DNA of 64,000 bases from Mageeibacillus sp. UBA5747. Its GTDB lineage: Bacteria; Bacillota; Clostridia; Saccharofermentanales; UBA5734. The stretch's first letter is position 1. Each line of letters begins with the position of its first letter. This document shows, in pieces, positions 33,738 through 43,238 of this stretch. The DNA is taken from NCBI GenBank assembly GCA_002419145.1, contig DIFN01000076.1, forward strand, positions 62,001 to 126,000. The letters are read 5' to 3'. The position numbers were made by a program, and so were the translations under genes. The notes under the pieces are model-generated. The model ran no database searches, was not told the DNA's origin, and saw nothing but the letters and a program-made list of their open reading frames with translations.

Positions 33738-35079
33738 AGAATTCCTTGTACAATTCCTTGACTGCATAATTGCAGTACTCTTCGCGGACTCCAAACATGA
33801 CGCTGATTTCGGAGGCGCCCTGGTTGATGATTTCCAAGTTGACACCGGCCTTGGAGAGGGCACTGGCTGCCCGGGCGGTGACACCGACGGTATGGGCCAT
33901 GGCCTCGCCAACAATCATGACGATGGCCAGGTTGCGGTCCACCGAGATCTTCTCGATGCCAACTTCATCGACCAGGCGCCGCACTACTTGCTTTTCTTTC
34001 TCCGGGGTGAATACGTCCTGGCGCATGACAATGGACAGGGAGTCCATTCCGGAAGGCATGTGTTCGAAAGGGATGCAGGCGTCAGCCAGAATCTTGAGGA
34101 CCCGCAGGACAAAGCCCACCTCGCGGTTCATGAGGTACTTGGACATGTTGAGGGTGCAAAAGCCCTTGGCACCGGCGATGCCTGTGACGATGCTGTCGAA
34201 ATTGATCCGGCTTTTCACGATCATGGTGCCACGGGCGGTGGGATTGTTGGTGTTGCGGATATTGACCGGGATAGCCTTGCGATAGGCCGGGGTCAGGGCT
34301 TCTTCATGCAGGACGGTGAATCCGGCGTAGGCCAGTTCCCGCATCTCGTCATAGGTGATTTCCGAGATCGCATGGGGATTGGTGACCAGGTTGGGATTGA
34401 CCGCGTAGACAGAATCGACATCGGTCCAGTTTTCGTAAACCTTGGCGTCGACTGCTGCCGCCAGGATGGACCCTGTAATGTCTGAACCACCCCGCGAAAA
34501 GGTGGCAACTTCACCCGAACGGGTGTAACCAAAAAAGCCCGGGAAAACGACGATACCCGGATAGTCCCTGAGCTGTGCGAGCCTGGGATAGGAATCATCG
34601 AGCACTTGGGCATTGCCAAACTCGTCGCTCAGGAGCAACCCGGCAGTGCGGGGATCGAAATACTGGGCCTTTTTGCCAATGCTCTGGAGATAGTCCGCGA
34701 CCAGGCGGGCACAATTGTCCTCACCTGCGGCTTTGAGCGAGTCCATGAACTTCAATGAATTGGCCGGATCGGCTGCAATGCGGGCCCGAAGGTCACGCTC
34801 AATCGTTGCTACGATATCAGATCCGAGCTCGAGTTCCTCGGCAATGTCAGCGAAACGGCGGACGACGGCTGTGAGCTCGCTTTCGCCATCATAACCACTG
34901 ATCCTGGCGTTGGCCAAAGCAATCAGAAGATCTGTCACTTTAATGTCTTCCCGAGTGCGCTTGCCCGGTGCGGATACTATCATGATCCGGCGATCAGGGT
35001 CACTGAGGACGATGTCACAGGCCTTGCGGATCTGTTCAGCATTTGCGAGGGAAGTACCACCAAACTTGCAGACTTTCAT
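33727..35079 (-). CDS. lysC: Aspartate kinase
   Basis: The kinase phosphorylates aspartate, the first step to lysine, threonine, methionine and diaminopimelate. The 450-residue monofunctional protein starts MKVCKFGGTSLANAEQI (KFGGTS ATP site), has FSRGGSDITGS in the kinase domain and two C-terminal ACT domains for feedback control. The length fits the aspartokinase III-like class of Bacillus YclM. ATG 35079 is chosen because AAGGAGT lies 8 bp upstream; the ATG six codons earlier sits inside that RBS. The 3' end overlaps the convergent neighbour by 11 bp. Confidence 0.94.
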   Translation of the reverse strand: MKVCKFGGTSLANAEQIRKACDIVLSDPDRRIMIVSAPGKRTREDIKVTDLLIALANARISGYDGESELTAVVRRFADIAEELELGSDIVATIERDLRARIAADPANSLKFMDSLKAAGEDNCARLVADYLQSIGKKAQYFDPRTAGLLLSDEFGNAQVLDDSYPRLAQLRDYPGIVVFPGFFGYTRSGEVATFSRGGSDITGSILAAAVDAKVYENWTDVDSVYAVNPNLVTNPHAISEITYDEMRELAYAGFTVLHEEALTPAYRKAIPVNIRNTNNPTARGTMIVKSRINFDSIVTGIAGAKGFCTLNMSKYLMNREVGFVLRVLKILADACIPFEHMPSGMDSLSIVMRQDVFTPEKEKQVVRRLVDEVGIEKISVDRNLAIVMIVGEAMAHTVGVTARAASALSKAGVNLEIINQGASEISVMFGVREEYCNYAVKELYKEFFNR

Positions 35080-35108
35080 GTAGTATGACTCCTTCATTAA
35101 TCAAACCA

Positions 35109-35137
35109 ATTATATGTAAGGGGGACCATGATTTCAA
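35109..35137 (-). promoter_or_regulatory. Promoter of lysC
   Basis: On the minus strand TTGAAA (35137-35132), 17 bp, TATAAT (35114-35109). No lysine riboswitch is present, because the leader is only about 25 nt. Confidence 0.85.
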
Positions 35138-35214
35138 GCAAAGACTTGATCTGATGCTGCAGTTAGCCGATACTGAAGATGTCAGAGCGTTGAAATCACG
35201 ACAAGGGGGGCTCA

Positions 35215-35742
35215 TTGCTACAGTCATGGGTTGAAAAACTGAAACCGGATCGGATCTATCCATCCATTGAACAGATAGACTTCCGGTCGCTTAGAGCCCA
35301 GGGGATCCGTCTGGTGCTTCTGGACATTGACAACACGCTGGTCCGCCACGGCTCGCACCAGCCGGATGCTTATGCAAGAAGAGCTGTTGAGTCCATTCAA
35401 AACGCCGGTCTGGTCCCTGTTATTGTCTCGAATGCCAAGCCATCACGGGCCCGCACTTTTGCCGCTGGCCTGGGTATCGACTGTATCGACAGGGCCAACA
35501 AACCCGCCACCACTGGCCTGCTCCGCGCCTGTCGTCAGGCAGGTATTGACCCAAGTGCAGCTGCCATGATCGGTGACCAGCTATTCACGGACATCCTCGC
35601 TGCCCGCCGGGCACGAGTCCTGGCCATCCTGGTGCAGCCGCTTGATCCGCGGGAAATCTGGAACGTGGCCTTCAAACGCTGGTTTGAAGCGCCTTTTCTA
35701 CGCCGTTATGCCAAGGATGAAACCTTGTGGCCACGGCAGTGA
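35215..35742 (+). CDS. yqeG: YqeG-family HAD phosphatase
   Basis: The 175-residue HAD IIIA protein has LLDIDNTLVRHG (motif I), VIVSNAK (motif II) and MIGDQLFTDILAARR (motif III), with the nucleophile Asp near residue 37. YqeG relatives dephosphorylate phosphatidylglycerophosphate in chloroplasts and mitochondria; the bacterial role is less clear. The start appears to be TTG 35215 after AAGGGGGG. It precedes efp rather than its usual Bacillus neighbours yqeH and aroE. Confidence 0.88.
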   Translation: MLQSWVEKLKPDRIYPSIEQIDFRSLRAQGIRLVLLDIDNTLVRHGSHQPDAYARRAVESIQNAGLVPVIVSNAKPSRARTFAAGLGIDCIDRANKPATTGLLRACRQAGIDPSAAAMIGDQLFTDILAARRARVLAILVQPLDPREIWNVAFKRWFEAPFLRRYAKDETLWPRQ

Positions 35743-35753
35743 GAACAAAACTC

Positions 35754-35783
35754 TTGCCAACCCTGTGTCCTATCAACTAGAAT
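35754..35783 (+). promoter_or_regulatory. Promoter of the efp operon
   Basis: TTGCCA, 18 bp, TAGAAT, ending 61 bp before efp. Confidence 0.65.
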
Positions 35784-35844
35784 AATATAGAATTTTTTGA
35801 ACGAGGCTGGATTATAACTATAAAAGAACCGGTCGGGAGGTTTT

Positions 35845-36408
35845 ATGATCAGTGCAGGTGATTTTCGCAACGGTGTGACATTCGAAATGGATAACCAGGT
35901 TTACCAGGTGATCGAATTCCAGCATGTCAAGCCAGGCAAGGGTGCAGCCTTTGTTCGGACCAAATACCGCAACGTCAAGACTGGCGGCGTGGTTGAACGC
36001 AGTTTCAACCCTTCCGACAAATTCGAACAAGCCCAGCTGGAACGCCGGGATATGAACTACCTTTATAATGATGGGGATTTGTATTATTTCATGGATGTCG
36101 ACACGTATGACCAGGTGCCTTTTTCCGGTCAGGCCATCGGCGATGCCCTGAAGTTCCTCAAGGAAAACATGGTGTGCAAGGTCGTCTCCTACAAAGGTGA
36201 AGTTTTCGGCATCGAACCACCGATCTTCGTCGAACTGGAAATCATCGACTGCGATCCTGGTGTCAAGGGCGATACAGCCCAGAATGCGACCAAGAGTGCC
36301 ACGGTTGAGACCGGTGCCACCATCAAGGTGCCCCTGTTTGTCAACCAGGGTGACATCGTCCGTATTGATACGCGTACAGGCGAATACATGGAACGCGTCA
36401 AAGCCTGA
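35845..36408 (+). CDS. efp: Elongation factor P
   Basis: EF-P binds stalled ribosomes and promotes peptide bond formation at proline stretches. The 187-residue protein has the three usual beta domains; [10 protein letters not shown] near residue 30 carries the tip lysine at the position modified in other bacteria, and the C-terminus [14 protein letters not shown] is the family signature. RBS GGGAGG precedes ATG 35845. In spore formers spoIIIAA-AH usually follows; here asp23 follows after 6 bp. Confidence 0.97.
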   Translation: MISAGDFRNGVTFEMDNQVYQVIEFQHVKPGKGAAFVRTKYRNVKTGGVVERSFNPSDKFEQAQLERRDMNYLYNDGDLYYFMDVDTYDQVPFSGQAIGDALKFLKENMVCKVVSYKGEVFGIEPPIFVELEIIDCDPGVKGDTAQNATKSATVETGATIKVPLFVNQGDIVRIDTRTGEYMERVKA

Positions 36409-36414
36409 CGATCG

Positions 36415-36795
36415 ATGCCAGAGTCAGACAGAGCCCAGTCGATCCGCGGTGAACGCACGATGTCGAAAGGCTTCGTGGCCCAGTATGCTGCTCAGGCAGC
36501 TCTCCAGACTGCCGGTGTGGCTGACCTGGAACCAGGCAGCCTGGTCACTTTGAAAGAATCGATCGGGATCGAGCACGAAGGCCGCGGCGTTTCGGTTGTT
36601 TTCCAGCCGGACCACGATGAACTGGTCACCATTACCATCTACCCTGTGATCTACTTTGGATCGATCCTGCCAGAAGTAGCCTGGTCGATCCAGGAGCGGG
36701 TCAAGGCAGATGTTGAAAAATACACAGGCCTGATCGTTGATGCCGTCCATGTCCATGTCAAGGGTGTGATCGCAAGGGAGGAAAACCGCAAATGA
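36415..36795 (+). CDS. Asp23/Gls24-family envelope stress protein (YqhY-like)
   Basis: The 126-residue protein matches Asp23/Gls24: VTLKESIGIEHEGRGVSVVF, ITIYPVIYFGSILPEVAWSIQERVKADVEKYTGL, VDAVHVHVKGV. In Bacillus YqhY sits beside acetyl-CoA carboxylase genes and affects lipid synthesis; accB and accC are missing here. The start is uncertain: ATG 36415 has no good RBS, while ATG 36460 is preceded by GGTGAA and would remove 15 residues. It overlaps the next gene by 4 bp (ATGA). Confidence 0.87.
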   Translation: MPESDRAQSIRGERTMSKGFVAQYAAQAALQTAGVADLEPGSLVTLKESIGIEHEGRGVSVVFQPDHDELVTITIYPVIYFGSILPEVAWSIQERVKADVEKYTGLIVDAVHVHVKGVIAREENRK

Positions 36796-37343
36796 ATCCA
36801 CTGGTCCGCACAGCCCTGATCCTGTTTTCTTTCATTCTGACCGTCTTTACCTTCATCTTTTTGATGATGCTCTTGAGTTCGGATGTCTTAAGCGCCATGA
36901 TCCTGGTCCTGACCCGCCTGACCGAACAGACCTCAACCCGTCTGGCCGGCCTTTTGCTGGCTGCTCTGGTTATTGTCGTTTCCCTGACCTCACTCGTCTA
37001 TGCGATCATGAGCGGCCGGTTGCGGCGGACCCGCGTCCGGTCCAATGAGATCGGCGAGATCGATATCGGCGTCGATGCCATTGAGAGCATCGCCCTCAAT
37101 TCCGCCAAGACAGCCCAGTGTGGCATCAAGACAGCCAAAGCGAGGGTAGCCCCATTCAAAGGCGACAAGATCGTCATCCATTTGACCGCAGTCCTGTATT
37201 CAGATGTCGAAGTGCCGGTCATGATGGCCAAGGTCCAGGAGCGCATCAAAAAAGACATCGAACGCTACACCGGGATCTCGGTCGGCCAGGTCCTGATCAA
37301 AGTGTCCCGCGTCGAACCAGTAGCCGCTCGGGTGGAGCGCTGA
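36792..37343 (+). CDS. amaP: Alkaline shock response membrane anchor protein AmaP-like
   Basis: The 183-residue product has two N-terminal transmembrane helices (about 6-32 and 48-72) followed by a cytoplasmic Asp23-like domain (IDIGVDAIESIALNSA..., VPVMMAKVQERIKKDIERYTGISV). In staphylococci AmaP anchors Asp23 at the membrane; adjacency to the asp23 gene with a 4-bp overlap supports the same arrangement here. Confidence 0.85.
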   Translation: MNPLVRTALILFSFILTVFTFIFLMMLLSSDVLSAMILVLTRLTEQTSTRLAGLLLAALVIVVSLTSLVYAIMSGRLRRTRVRSNEIGEIDIGVDAIESIALNSAKTAQCGIKTAKARVAPFKGDKIVIHLTAVLYSDVEVPVMMAKVQERIKKDIERYTGISVGQVLIKVSRVEPVAARVER

Positions 37344-37349
37344 CCGGAC

Positions 37350-37586
37350 ATGAAAAGCGTCTGGCAGAACTTGCATTCGATCCTGAAGGACAAAAACCCG
37401 GCTCTCATTGGCGCCGGAGTTGGTCTTTCCCTGGCTCTGGCGCTGGTCATTTTTGGTTTCTGGAAAACTTTGTTTATCCTGGGATTGACGGCAGGCGGCT
37501 ATTATCTGGGCAACTGGCTGTTTTCAAATCCTGATGACTTCCGGAATTTGCTGGATAAAATTTTACCACCGGGGAAATTCCGGTAG
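37350..37586 (+). CDS. Small membrane protein of the DUF2273 family
   Basis: The 78-residue protein has two hydrophobic segments (about 17-35 and 38-58) separated by a short FWKT turn, with WQNLHSILKDKNPALIGAGVG at the N-terminus. This size and position, directly after amaP, match DUF2273 proteins found in asp23 operons. Its role is unknown, probably in membrane attachment of the Asp23 network. Confidence 0.75.
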   Translation: MKSVWQNLHSILKDKNPALIGAGVGLSLALALVIFGFWKTLFILGLTAGGYYLGNWLFSNPDDFRNLLDKILPPGKFR

Positions 37587-37601
37587 AAGGATCGTTCAAC
37601 C

Positions 37602-38027
37602 ATGAGTCGTCGCGAATCACGCGAAAAAGCGTTCATGTTCCTGTACCAGCTGGAAATCCAGAAGGGCGATGCAACCCGGCAGCTGGCAGATTTCCTGACA
37701 GAGCGTGAAGTCGGGGAAAATGACCAGGAATACTTGCTTGCCCTGGTTGAGGGCGTATCTAACCAGAAGCCTGCCCTGGACGAAAAAATCGCCCCGCTGC
37801 TCAAACGCTGGACCATCGACCGCTTGCCCCGGATCGATCTGACCATCCTGAGGATTGCGGTTTATGAAATGGCTTTCCGTCCCGACATACCAGCCAATGT
37901 CGCCATTTCAGAAGCTGTTCACCTGGCCAAGAAATACTCCAGCGAAGAATCCAAGAATTACATCAATGCTGTGCTGGGTAAAATCAGCCAGATGAAAGTC
38001 GAGTCTGGCAATGAGCCAGCCCATTAG
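37602..38027 (+). CDS. nusB: Transcription antitermination factor NusB
   Basis: NusB binds boxA RNA with NusE and prevents premature termination in rRNA operons. The 141-residue all-helical protein starts MSRRESREKAFMFLYQLEIQ and contains RLPRIDLTILRIAVYEM and NVAISEAVHLAKKYSSEESKNYINAVLGKI, the family hallmarks. AAGGAT lies 9 bp before the ATG. The end overlaps xseA by 17 bp; folD, often between them in Bacillus, is absent. Confidence 0.95.
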   Translation: MSRRESREKAFMFLYQLEIQKGDATRQLADFLTEREVGENDQEYLLALVEGVSNQKPALDEKIAPLLKRWTIDRLPRIDLTILRIAVYEMAFRPDIPANVAISEAVHLAKKYSSEESKNYINAVLGKISQMKVESGNEPAH

Positions 38028-39225
38028 TGTTACCGAACTGAATCACTATGTCGCTTTGTATCTGGAGAAAAATGAGCTCCTCCATTCGATCCAAGTCAAA
38101 GGCGAGATCTCAGGCCTGAAAGCCTACGCTTCCGGTCATTTGTATTTCACACTCAAAGATGCCAATGCCCAGGTCAGCTGTGTCATGTTCAAAGGCCAGG
38201 CCATGCGGCTGCGCTTCAAACCCGTTGACGGCACGGCTGTGGTGGTCACTGCCAAGGCATCCCTCTATGACCGGGATGGCAAATTCCAGCTCTATGTGTC
38301 ATCCATGAACGCCGATGGCATCGGTGATTTATACCTGGCCTTTGAACAGCTGAAAAAACGGCTGGAAGATGAGGGATTGTTTGATCCCACCCACAAAAAG
38401 GCGATTCCGCGCCTGCCCAAAGCCATTGGGGTGGTGACTTCACCCTCTGGTGCCGTCATCCGGGATATCATTCAGGTCCTCAGCCGGCGCTTCCCCAATT
38501 TCCGTCTCCAGTTGATCCCGGTCCAAGTCCAGGGCGAGGGAGCGGCAGCCAGCATTGCCGCGGCCATCGACCGGTTCAACCAGTTGGGAAGTGTCGATGT
38601 CCTGATCGTTGGTCGGGGCGGCGGTTCGCTCGAAGACCTCTGGGCTTTCAATGAGGAAGTGGTGGCCAGAAGTGTTTATCGCTCGAAAATCCCGATTATA
38701 TCGGCAGTCGGCCACGAGACAGACTTTACCATCTGTGATTTTGTGGCTGATGTGCGTGCCCCGACTCCTTCGGCAGCAGCTGAACTGGCCATGCCGGTCA
38801 AAAGTGAGGAAGAAGACAAAATCGCACATCTGGAAAATCGCCTGTATCAAGCCCTAAGGCGCAGAACCCAGCTGGAAAATCAACGTCTGGATGCGCTTAT
38901 CAGCCGACCTGTCCTGGCCTCGCCCCTGATGCGGATCGAAACGGAACAGCGTGAACTAGAAACCCTGGTTCATCACCTGCGCTCCGCCGGGCAGGCTCAG
39001 CTGAACCGTTCTGAGCGCAATTTCGCCGTTTTGTCTGGCAAGCTGGATGCATTAAGCCCTTTGAAAGTTCTGGCGCGCGGCTATGCCGTCGCCCGGGATG
39101 CTCAGGGGAAAAGCCTGGTTTCAACCGCACTGGTCCAGCCCGGAGATCTGATTGATGTCTGGCTCAGTGACGGTCGTCTCGACTGCACGGTCAACCAGAT
39201 CCGTGAAAGGAGTTTTTCTTCATGA
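38011..39225 (+). CDS. xseA: Exodeoxyribonuclease VII large subunit
   Basis: With XseB it degrades single-stranded DNA from both ends. The 404-residue product has an N-terminal OB fold (SVTELNHYVALYLEKNELLHSIQVKGEISG) and a catalytic domain with GVVTSPSGAVIRDI, VGRGGGSLEDLWAFNEE, ISAVGHETDFTICDFVADVRAPTPSAAAE, followed by a coiled-coil region. It overlaps nusB by 17 bp and xseB by 4 bp. Confidence 0.96.
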   Translation: MSQPISVTELNHYVALYLEKNELLHSIQVKGEISGLKAYASGHLYFTLKDANAQVSCVMFKGQAMRLRFKPVDGTAVVVTAKASLYDRDGKFQLYVSSMNADGIGDLYLAFEQLKKRLEDEGLFDPTHKKAIPRLPKAIGVVTSPSGAVIRDIIQVLSRRFPNFRLQLIPVQVQGEGAAASIAAAIDRFNQLGSVDVLIVGRGGGSLEDLWAFNEEVVARSVYRSKIPIISAVGHETDFTICDFVADVRAPTPSAAAELAMPVKSEEEDKIAHLENRLYQALRRRTQLENQRLDALISRPVLASPLMRIETEQRELETLVHHLRSAGQAQLNRSERNFAVLSGKLDALSPLKVLARGYAVARDAQGKSLVSTALVQPGDLIDVWLSDGRLDCTVNQIRERSFSS

Positions 39226-39485
39226 TGGAAAGCACAACCCCGGCTGCAGGGGCCACTCCGGAACTCAGTTATGAACAAGCGTTCCGCCAGCTCGAACTCA
39301 TTGTCAGCCGCCTGGAAAGTGGCGAAACAACGCTGGACGAGTCGGTGGCTTTGTTTCAGGAAGGTATGAGCCTGGCCAAGATCTGCGCCGCTAAACTGGC
39401 AGCCATTGAACATCAGATCAGCGAGCTGCTGGTCAACGATGACGCTACCATTCGTGAAAGACCCTTTGGTGAAATGGATGTTTAG
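39222..39485 (+). CDS. xseB: Exodeoxyribonuclease VII small subunit
   Basis: The 87-residue helical protein binds XseA and tunes its activity. LSYEQAFRQLELIVSRLESGETTLDESVALFQEGMSLAKICAAKL is the family motif. It overlaps xseA by 4 bp and the start of the prenyltransferase gene by 8 bp, so the three genes are translationally coupled. Confidence 0.94.
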   Translation: MMESTTPAAGATPELSYEQAFRQLELIVSRLESGETTLDESVALFQEGMSLAKICAAKLAAIEHQISELLVNDDATIRERPFGEMDV

Positions 39486-40368
39486 CCAGCAATACCAGAT
39501 CTACCTGGACCAGTTCGAACCTTACCTGGATCGAGCTTTTCCAGAACGGGAACAAGCGTGGGGCGGGGAAGTGACAACGGCTGCCCGGTATAGTCTGCTG
39601 GCTGGCGGTAAACGCATCCGTCCGGTTCTTGCCTTGGCCACGATGACTTGTCTTGGGGCTGACCCTGTGCTGGCACTGCCCTATGCAGCCGCCCTGGAGA
39701 TGATTCATACCTATTCCTTGATCCATGATGATTTGCCCTGCATGGATAACGACGATTTGCGCCGTGGCCGGCCCACATGTCACAAGCAATTTGGTGAAGC
39801 ACTGGCTGTGCTCGCGGGGGATGCTCTGCTTAACCGCGCCTTCGAGGTCATGCTGGATGACATGACAACCGGATGTCAGAACAAGGTGGAGGCAGCCCGA
39901 ATCATTGCTTACGCCGCCGGTTCATCCGGCATGATCGCTGGCCAGACCTTGGATCTAGAAGCCGAAAACCAAGCGATTTCCCCTGAAAACCTGGAGCGGC
40001 TGCATCAGCTGAAGACGGGGCAGCTGATTCTGGCCCCGGTCCTGGCCGCCTGTGCTTTGGCGGGCGCATCTGCAGCCTTGACCAGCCATTTCCAGACCTT
40101 TGCCGCAAACTTGGGCTTGGCTTTCCAGATCCAGGATGACATCCTCGATGTCACGGCTTCCGAAAGCAGGCTGGGCAAGTCGACCGGGAAAGATCAAAGA
40201 GACCAGAAATCGACCTATGTCACACTTTTTGGCCTGGACACAGCCCGGACTTTCCTCAAAGAAGCTACCCGGCAGGCCAAGCAAGCACTGGGGGCTGCAG
40301 CCGGGCAGGGTTACGATACGACTTTTCTTGAAGATCTGGCGGATTACTTGCTGCAGCGGGACCACTGA
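39478..40368 (+). CDS. ispA: Farnesyl diphosphate synthase-type prenyltransferase
   Basis: The enzyme condenses IPP with DMAPP and GPP to make C15 farnesyl diphosphate. The 296-residue product has the first Asp-rich motif in SLIHDDLPCMDNDDLRRG and the second in FQIQDDILDVT, and GGKRIRPVL for diphosphate binding. Its start is taken as ATG 39478, overlapping xseB; longer frames upstream lie wholly in xseB. Farnesyl diphosphate feeds undecaprenyl synthesis and would also feed the C30 carotenoid pathway implied by the crt genes. Confidence 0.94.
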   Translation: MFSQQYQIYLDQFEPYLDRAFPEREQAWGGEVTTAARYSLLAGGKRIRPVLALATMTCLGADPVLALPYAAALEMIHTYSLIHDDLPCMDNDDLRRGRPTCHKQFGEALAVLAGDALLNRAFEVMLDDMTTGCQNKVEAARIIAYAAGSSGMIAGQTLDLEAENQAISPENLERLHQLKTGQLILAPVLAACALAGASAALTSHFQTFAANLGLAFQIQDDILDVTASESRLGKSTGKDQRDQKSTYVTLFGLDTARTFLKEATRQAKQALGAAAGQGYDTTFLEDLADYLLQRDH

Positions 40369-40369
40369 T

Positions 40370-42250
40370 ATGGGAAACATACTCGATCATTTACACACGC
40401 CCGAGGAGATCAAGCAGCTATCACTGGAAGAGCAACAAACTCTGGCCAGTGAATTGCGTGCCCGGATCATTGAACAGGTTTCGAAGACAGGGGGCCACCT
40501 GGCGTCCAACCTTGGTGTGGTCGAACTGACGATTGCTTTGCTTGCTGTCTATGATTTCCGCAAGGACCGGATCATTTTTGATGTCGGGCACCAGAGCTAT
40601 GCTTGGAAGCTCCTGACCGGAAGATCCGGCATGTTTGCTAGTTTGCGCCAGAAATCAGGCTTGTCCGGATTCCCCAAACGATCTGAAAGCCCTTATGACT
40701 TTTTTAATACCGGCCACAGCAGCACATCCATTTCAGCTGCTCTTGGCATGGTCCGAGCAATGGAAAACAATCATGAGCCAGGCCGGGTAATTGCGCTGAT
40801 CGGTGATGGTGCATTGACAGGCGGCATGGCTTTCGAAGCACTCAATGACGCTGGCATGTCTAAGGCCCGCCTGGTGGTGATCATCAACGACAACCAGATG
40901 TCGATCGGCAAAAATGTCGGTGGTCTGGCCCATCATCTGGAAAACCTGCGCATCTCACGGCGCTATATCCGTTTGAAAACGGCACTGGAAATGATCCTCC
41001 GCAAGATCCCCTTGCTAGGTCCGCAGGTGCTGCAAGTTCTCCAGCAGGTCAAGAAAATGGACCGCATGGTTCTCCGGCGGTCTGGCATTTTTTTCGAGCA
41101 GCTGGGTTTCCGGTATTATGGTCCGATCGATGGGCACGACCTGAAAGCCTTGAAACGTCATTTAGCCAATCTCGAGGCAGTGGATGGACCTGTCGTTCTC
41201 CATGTCATCACACAGAAAGGCCGTGGCTACACATTTGCTGAGCAGGCTCCGGATATCTACCACGGGGTAGCTCCCTTTGAAGTCGAGCAGGGAGTCTGCC
41301 CGGTTGGCCAACCAGAATGCCTGACCTATTCGGACATATTTGGCCAGACGTTGCTGGCCAGAGCTCAGGAAAACCCGCAGATCTGTGCCATTTCAGCTGC
41401 GATGACCAGCGGCACGGGGCTAAAGCCATTTGCCGACGCCTTGCCGCACCGCTTTTTTGATGTCGGTATCGCTGAACAACATGCCGCCACTTTGGCTGCA
41501 GGAATGGCTGCCGGTGGTGCCAGACCGGTGCTGGCCTTGTATTCGACTTTCCTGCAGCGGGCTTATGACCAGATATTGCACGATATTTGCCTGCAAAACC
41601 TGCCTGTTGTCCTGGCAATTGACCGGGCAGGCATTGTTGGTGAAGATGGCGAGACGCACCAGGGGATTTATGATTTAAACTTGCTTCTGACCTTGCCCGA
41701 GATTGAGATCCTCTGTCCGGCAGACGGACGGGCGCTGGAAAAAGCCTTGGATAAGGCTCTGAAAAATGGGCATCCGACGGCTGTCCGGTATCCCAGAGGT
41801 GCTGCAGTGACGATCCCTGGTTGTTTTGATCCGGCCAGTTTCACCATCCAGGTCGTCAGACCGGGGGCCGATATGACCGTGGCTGCAGTCGGAACGTTGC
41901 TGTCAGAGGCCCTGGAAGCAGCCCGGATCCTCAGCGAAGAGGGCTTCGAGTGTGAAGTTCTGTCCGTCCAGACAGCCAAGCCCTTTGATTACAAAACCTT
42001 GATCGCATCCCTCCAGAAAACGCACACCCTGCTCTTTGCCGAAGAGACTGTTTCTGCTGGATCCTTAGGGCAGATGATTCTGCCAGAGATCATCCAGGCT
42101 GTTCCAGACTGCCAGTTCCATCTGGCAGCGATCTGCGACGAGCCCCTGCATCAGGGTAAGCGCAGCCAGCTGTTGTGTGACCAGGGACTGGATGCGCTCA
42201 GTCTGGCCAGACAGGCCAGGCAACTTTGCAACCACACCGTCCGAGTCTGA
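40370..42250 (+). CDS. dxs: 1-Deoxy-D-xylulose-5-phosphate synthase
   Basis: DXS condenses pyruvate and glyceraldehyde 3-phosphate, the first step of the MEP isoprenoid pathway. The 626-residue protein has GGHLASNLGVVELTIAL, FDVGHQSYAWKLLTGR, the thiamine diphosphate motif GDGALTGGMAFEALNDAG, and the transketolase pyrimidine domain with DVGIAEQHAATLAAGMA and HQGIYDL. ATG 40370 lies 1 bp after the ispA stop; longer frames upstream are within ispA. Its neighbour tlyA, common in Firmicutes between dxs and nadK, is missing. Confidence 0.96.
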   Translation: MGNILDHLHTPEEIKQLSLEEQQTLASELRARIIEQVSKTGGHLASNLGVVELTIALLAVYDFRKDRIIFDVGHQSYAWKLLTGRSGMFASLRQKSGLSGFPKRSESPYDFFNTGHSSTSISAALGMVRAMENNHEPGRVIALIGDGALTGGMAFEALNDAGMSKARLVVIINDNQMSIGKNVGGLAHHLENLRISRRYIRLKTALEMILRKIPLLGPQVLQVLQQVKKMDRMVLRRSGIFFEQLGFRYYGPIDGHDLKALKRHLANLEAVDGPVVLHVITQKGRGYTFAEQAPDIYHGVAPFEVEQGVCPVGQPECLTYSDIFGQTLLARAQENPQICAISAAMTSGTGLKPFADALPHRFFDVGIAEQHAATLAAGMAAGGARPVLALYSTFLQRAYDQILHDICLQNLPVVLAIDRAGIVGEDGETHQGIYDLNLLLTLPEIEILCPADGRALEKALDKALKNGHPTAVRYPRGAAVTIPGCFDPASFTIQVVRPGADMTVAAVGTLLSEALEAARILSEEGFECEVLSVQTAKPFDYKTLIASLQKTHTLLFAEETVSAGSLGQMILPEIIQAVPDCQFHLAAICDEPLHQGKRSQLLCDQGLDALSLARQARQLCNHTVRV

Positions 42251-42310
42251 GCAACCTGTATCTTTCGTTCATCTTGTCGAATCCTGGCGTTTTTTGACGG
42301 ACGATTGGCG

Positions 42311-42339
42311 GTGAACTTTTTACCCGCATGCGCTATGAT
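42311..42339 (+). promoter_or_regulatory. Possible promoter of nadK-argR-recN
   Basis: GTGAAC, 17 bp, TATGAT in the 127-bp gap after dxs. The -10 is good and the -35 poor. Confidence 0.35.
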
Positions 42340-42377
42340 GAAACAAACACAAGCGATAACAGGCAAGGAGAGGCATC

Positions 42378-43238
42378 ATGCGCATAGGAATCTACACCAA
42401 TGAGGATAAGGACAAAGACTGTCGACTTTCACGCGAACTTTCGCGAATGATTGTCCGCCATGGCGGAATCCCTGTCGTGGACGAACAATGTCTGGGCCAG
42501 CAGTTTTCCGATATCCAGGGTGTCGATATTGCCAGTTACGAAACCAGCGACCTCATCATGGTCCTGGGTGGGGACGGCACGTTTCTCAGTGCGGTCCATT
42601 TGCCGGGCTGCCAGGATATCCCCATCATCGGGGTCAACCTGGGCAGTGTCGGGTTTCTGCAGGAAATCCACCCTGAAAACCTCGAGGACGCGGTCGAACG
42701 CCTTCTGGCCGGAGATTCCTACATCGATCGCCGGATGATGCTAGCCGTCAGTGTCCATGATGCTCAGGGCAATCTGGTCGAATCAGGCCTGTCCATGAAT
42801 GACGCCGTGATCTCCCGAGGGGGCAAATCCCGTATCCTGACTTTGGATCTGATCATCGATGACGTTTTCCTGGAGCGCATACCGGGGGATGGCATGATCT
42901 TGTCGACGCCCACTGGTTCGACTGCGTATTCCCTGTCTGCCGGTGGACCGATCGTCCATCCGCGCCTTGAACTGTTGCTGATCACACCCGTCTGCCCGCA
43001 TACCTTGCACAACCGGAGCTATCTGACGCCTTCCACCAGCGAGGTGGTGATCGAAATAGTCGATTATCCATACCAGGCGTTGCTAGCCATCGATGGCCGC
43101 CGGGAGATTGCCCTCAACAGTGGGGATCGCGTCGTGGTGCGCAAAGCAGAGCGGGCTTTGCAATTGATCCGCCTCAGTCCGGACCATTTTTTTGCTGACT
43201 TGCCTGGCAAGATCCATTTGCGGGGGAAGACAAGATGA
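42378..43238 (+). CDS. nadK: NAD kinase
   Basis: The kinase makes NADP from NAD. The 286-residue protein has the active-site GGDGTFLSAVH near residue 57, GVNLGSVGFLQEI, SMNDAVISR and PTGSTAYSLSAGGPIVHP, all conserved NadK motifs. RBS AAGGAGAGG precedes ATG 42378. The stop overlaps argR by 4 bp. Confidence 0.96.
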   Translation: MRIGIYTNEDKDKDCRLSRELSRMIVRHGGIPVVDEQCLGQQFSDIQGVDIASYETSDLIMVLGGDGTFLSAVHLPGCQDIPIIGVNLGSVGFLQEIHPENLEDAVERLLAGDSYIDRRMMLAVSVHDAQGNLVESGLSMNDAVISRGGKSRILTLDLIIDDVFLERIPGDGMILSTPTGSTAYSLSAGGPIVHPRLELLLITPVCPHTLHNRSYLTPSTSEVVIEIVDYPYQALLAIDGRREIALNSGDRVVVRKAERALQLIRLSPDHFFADLPGKIHLRGKTR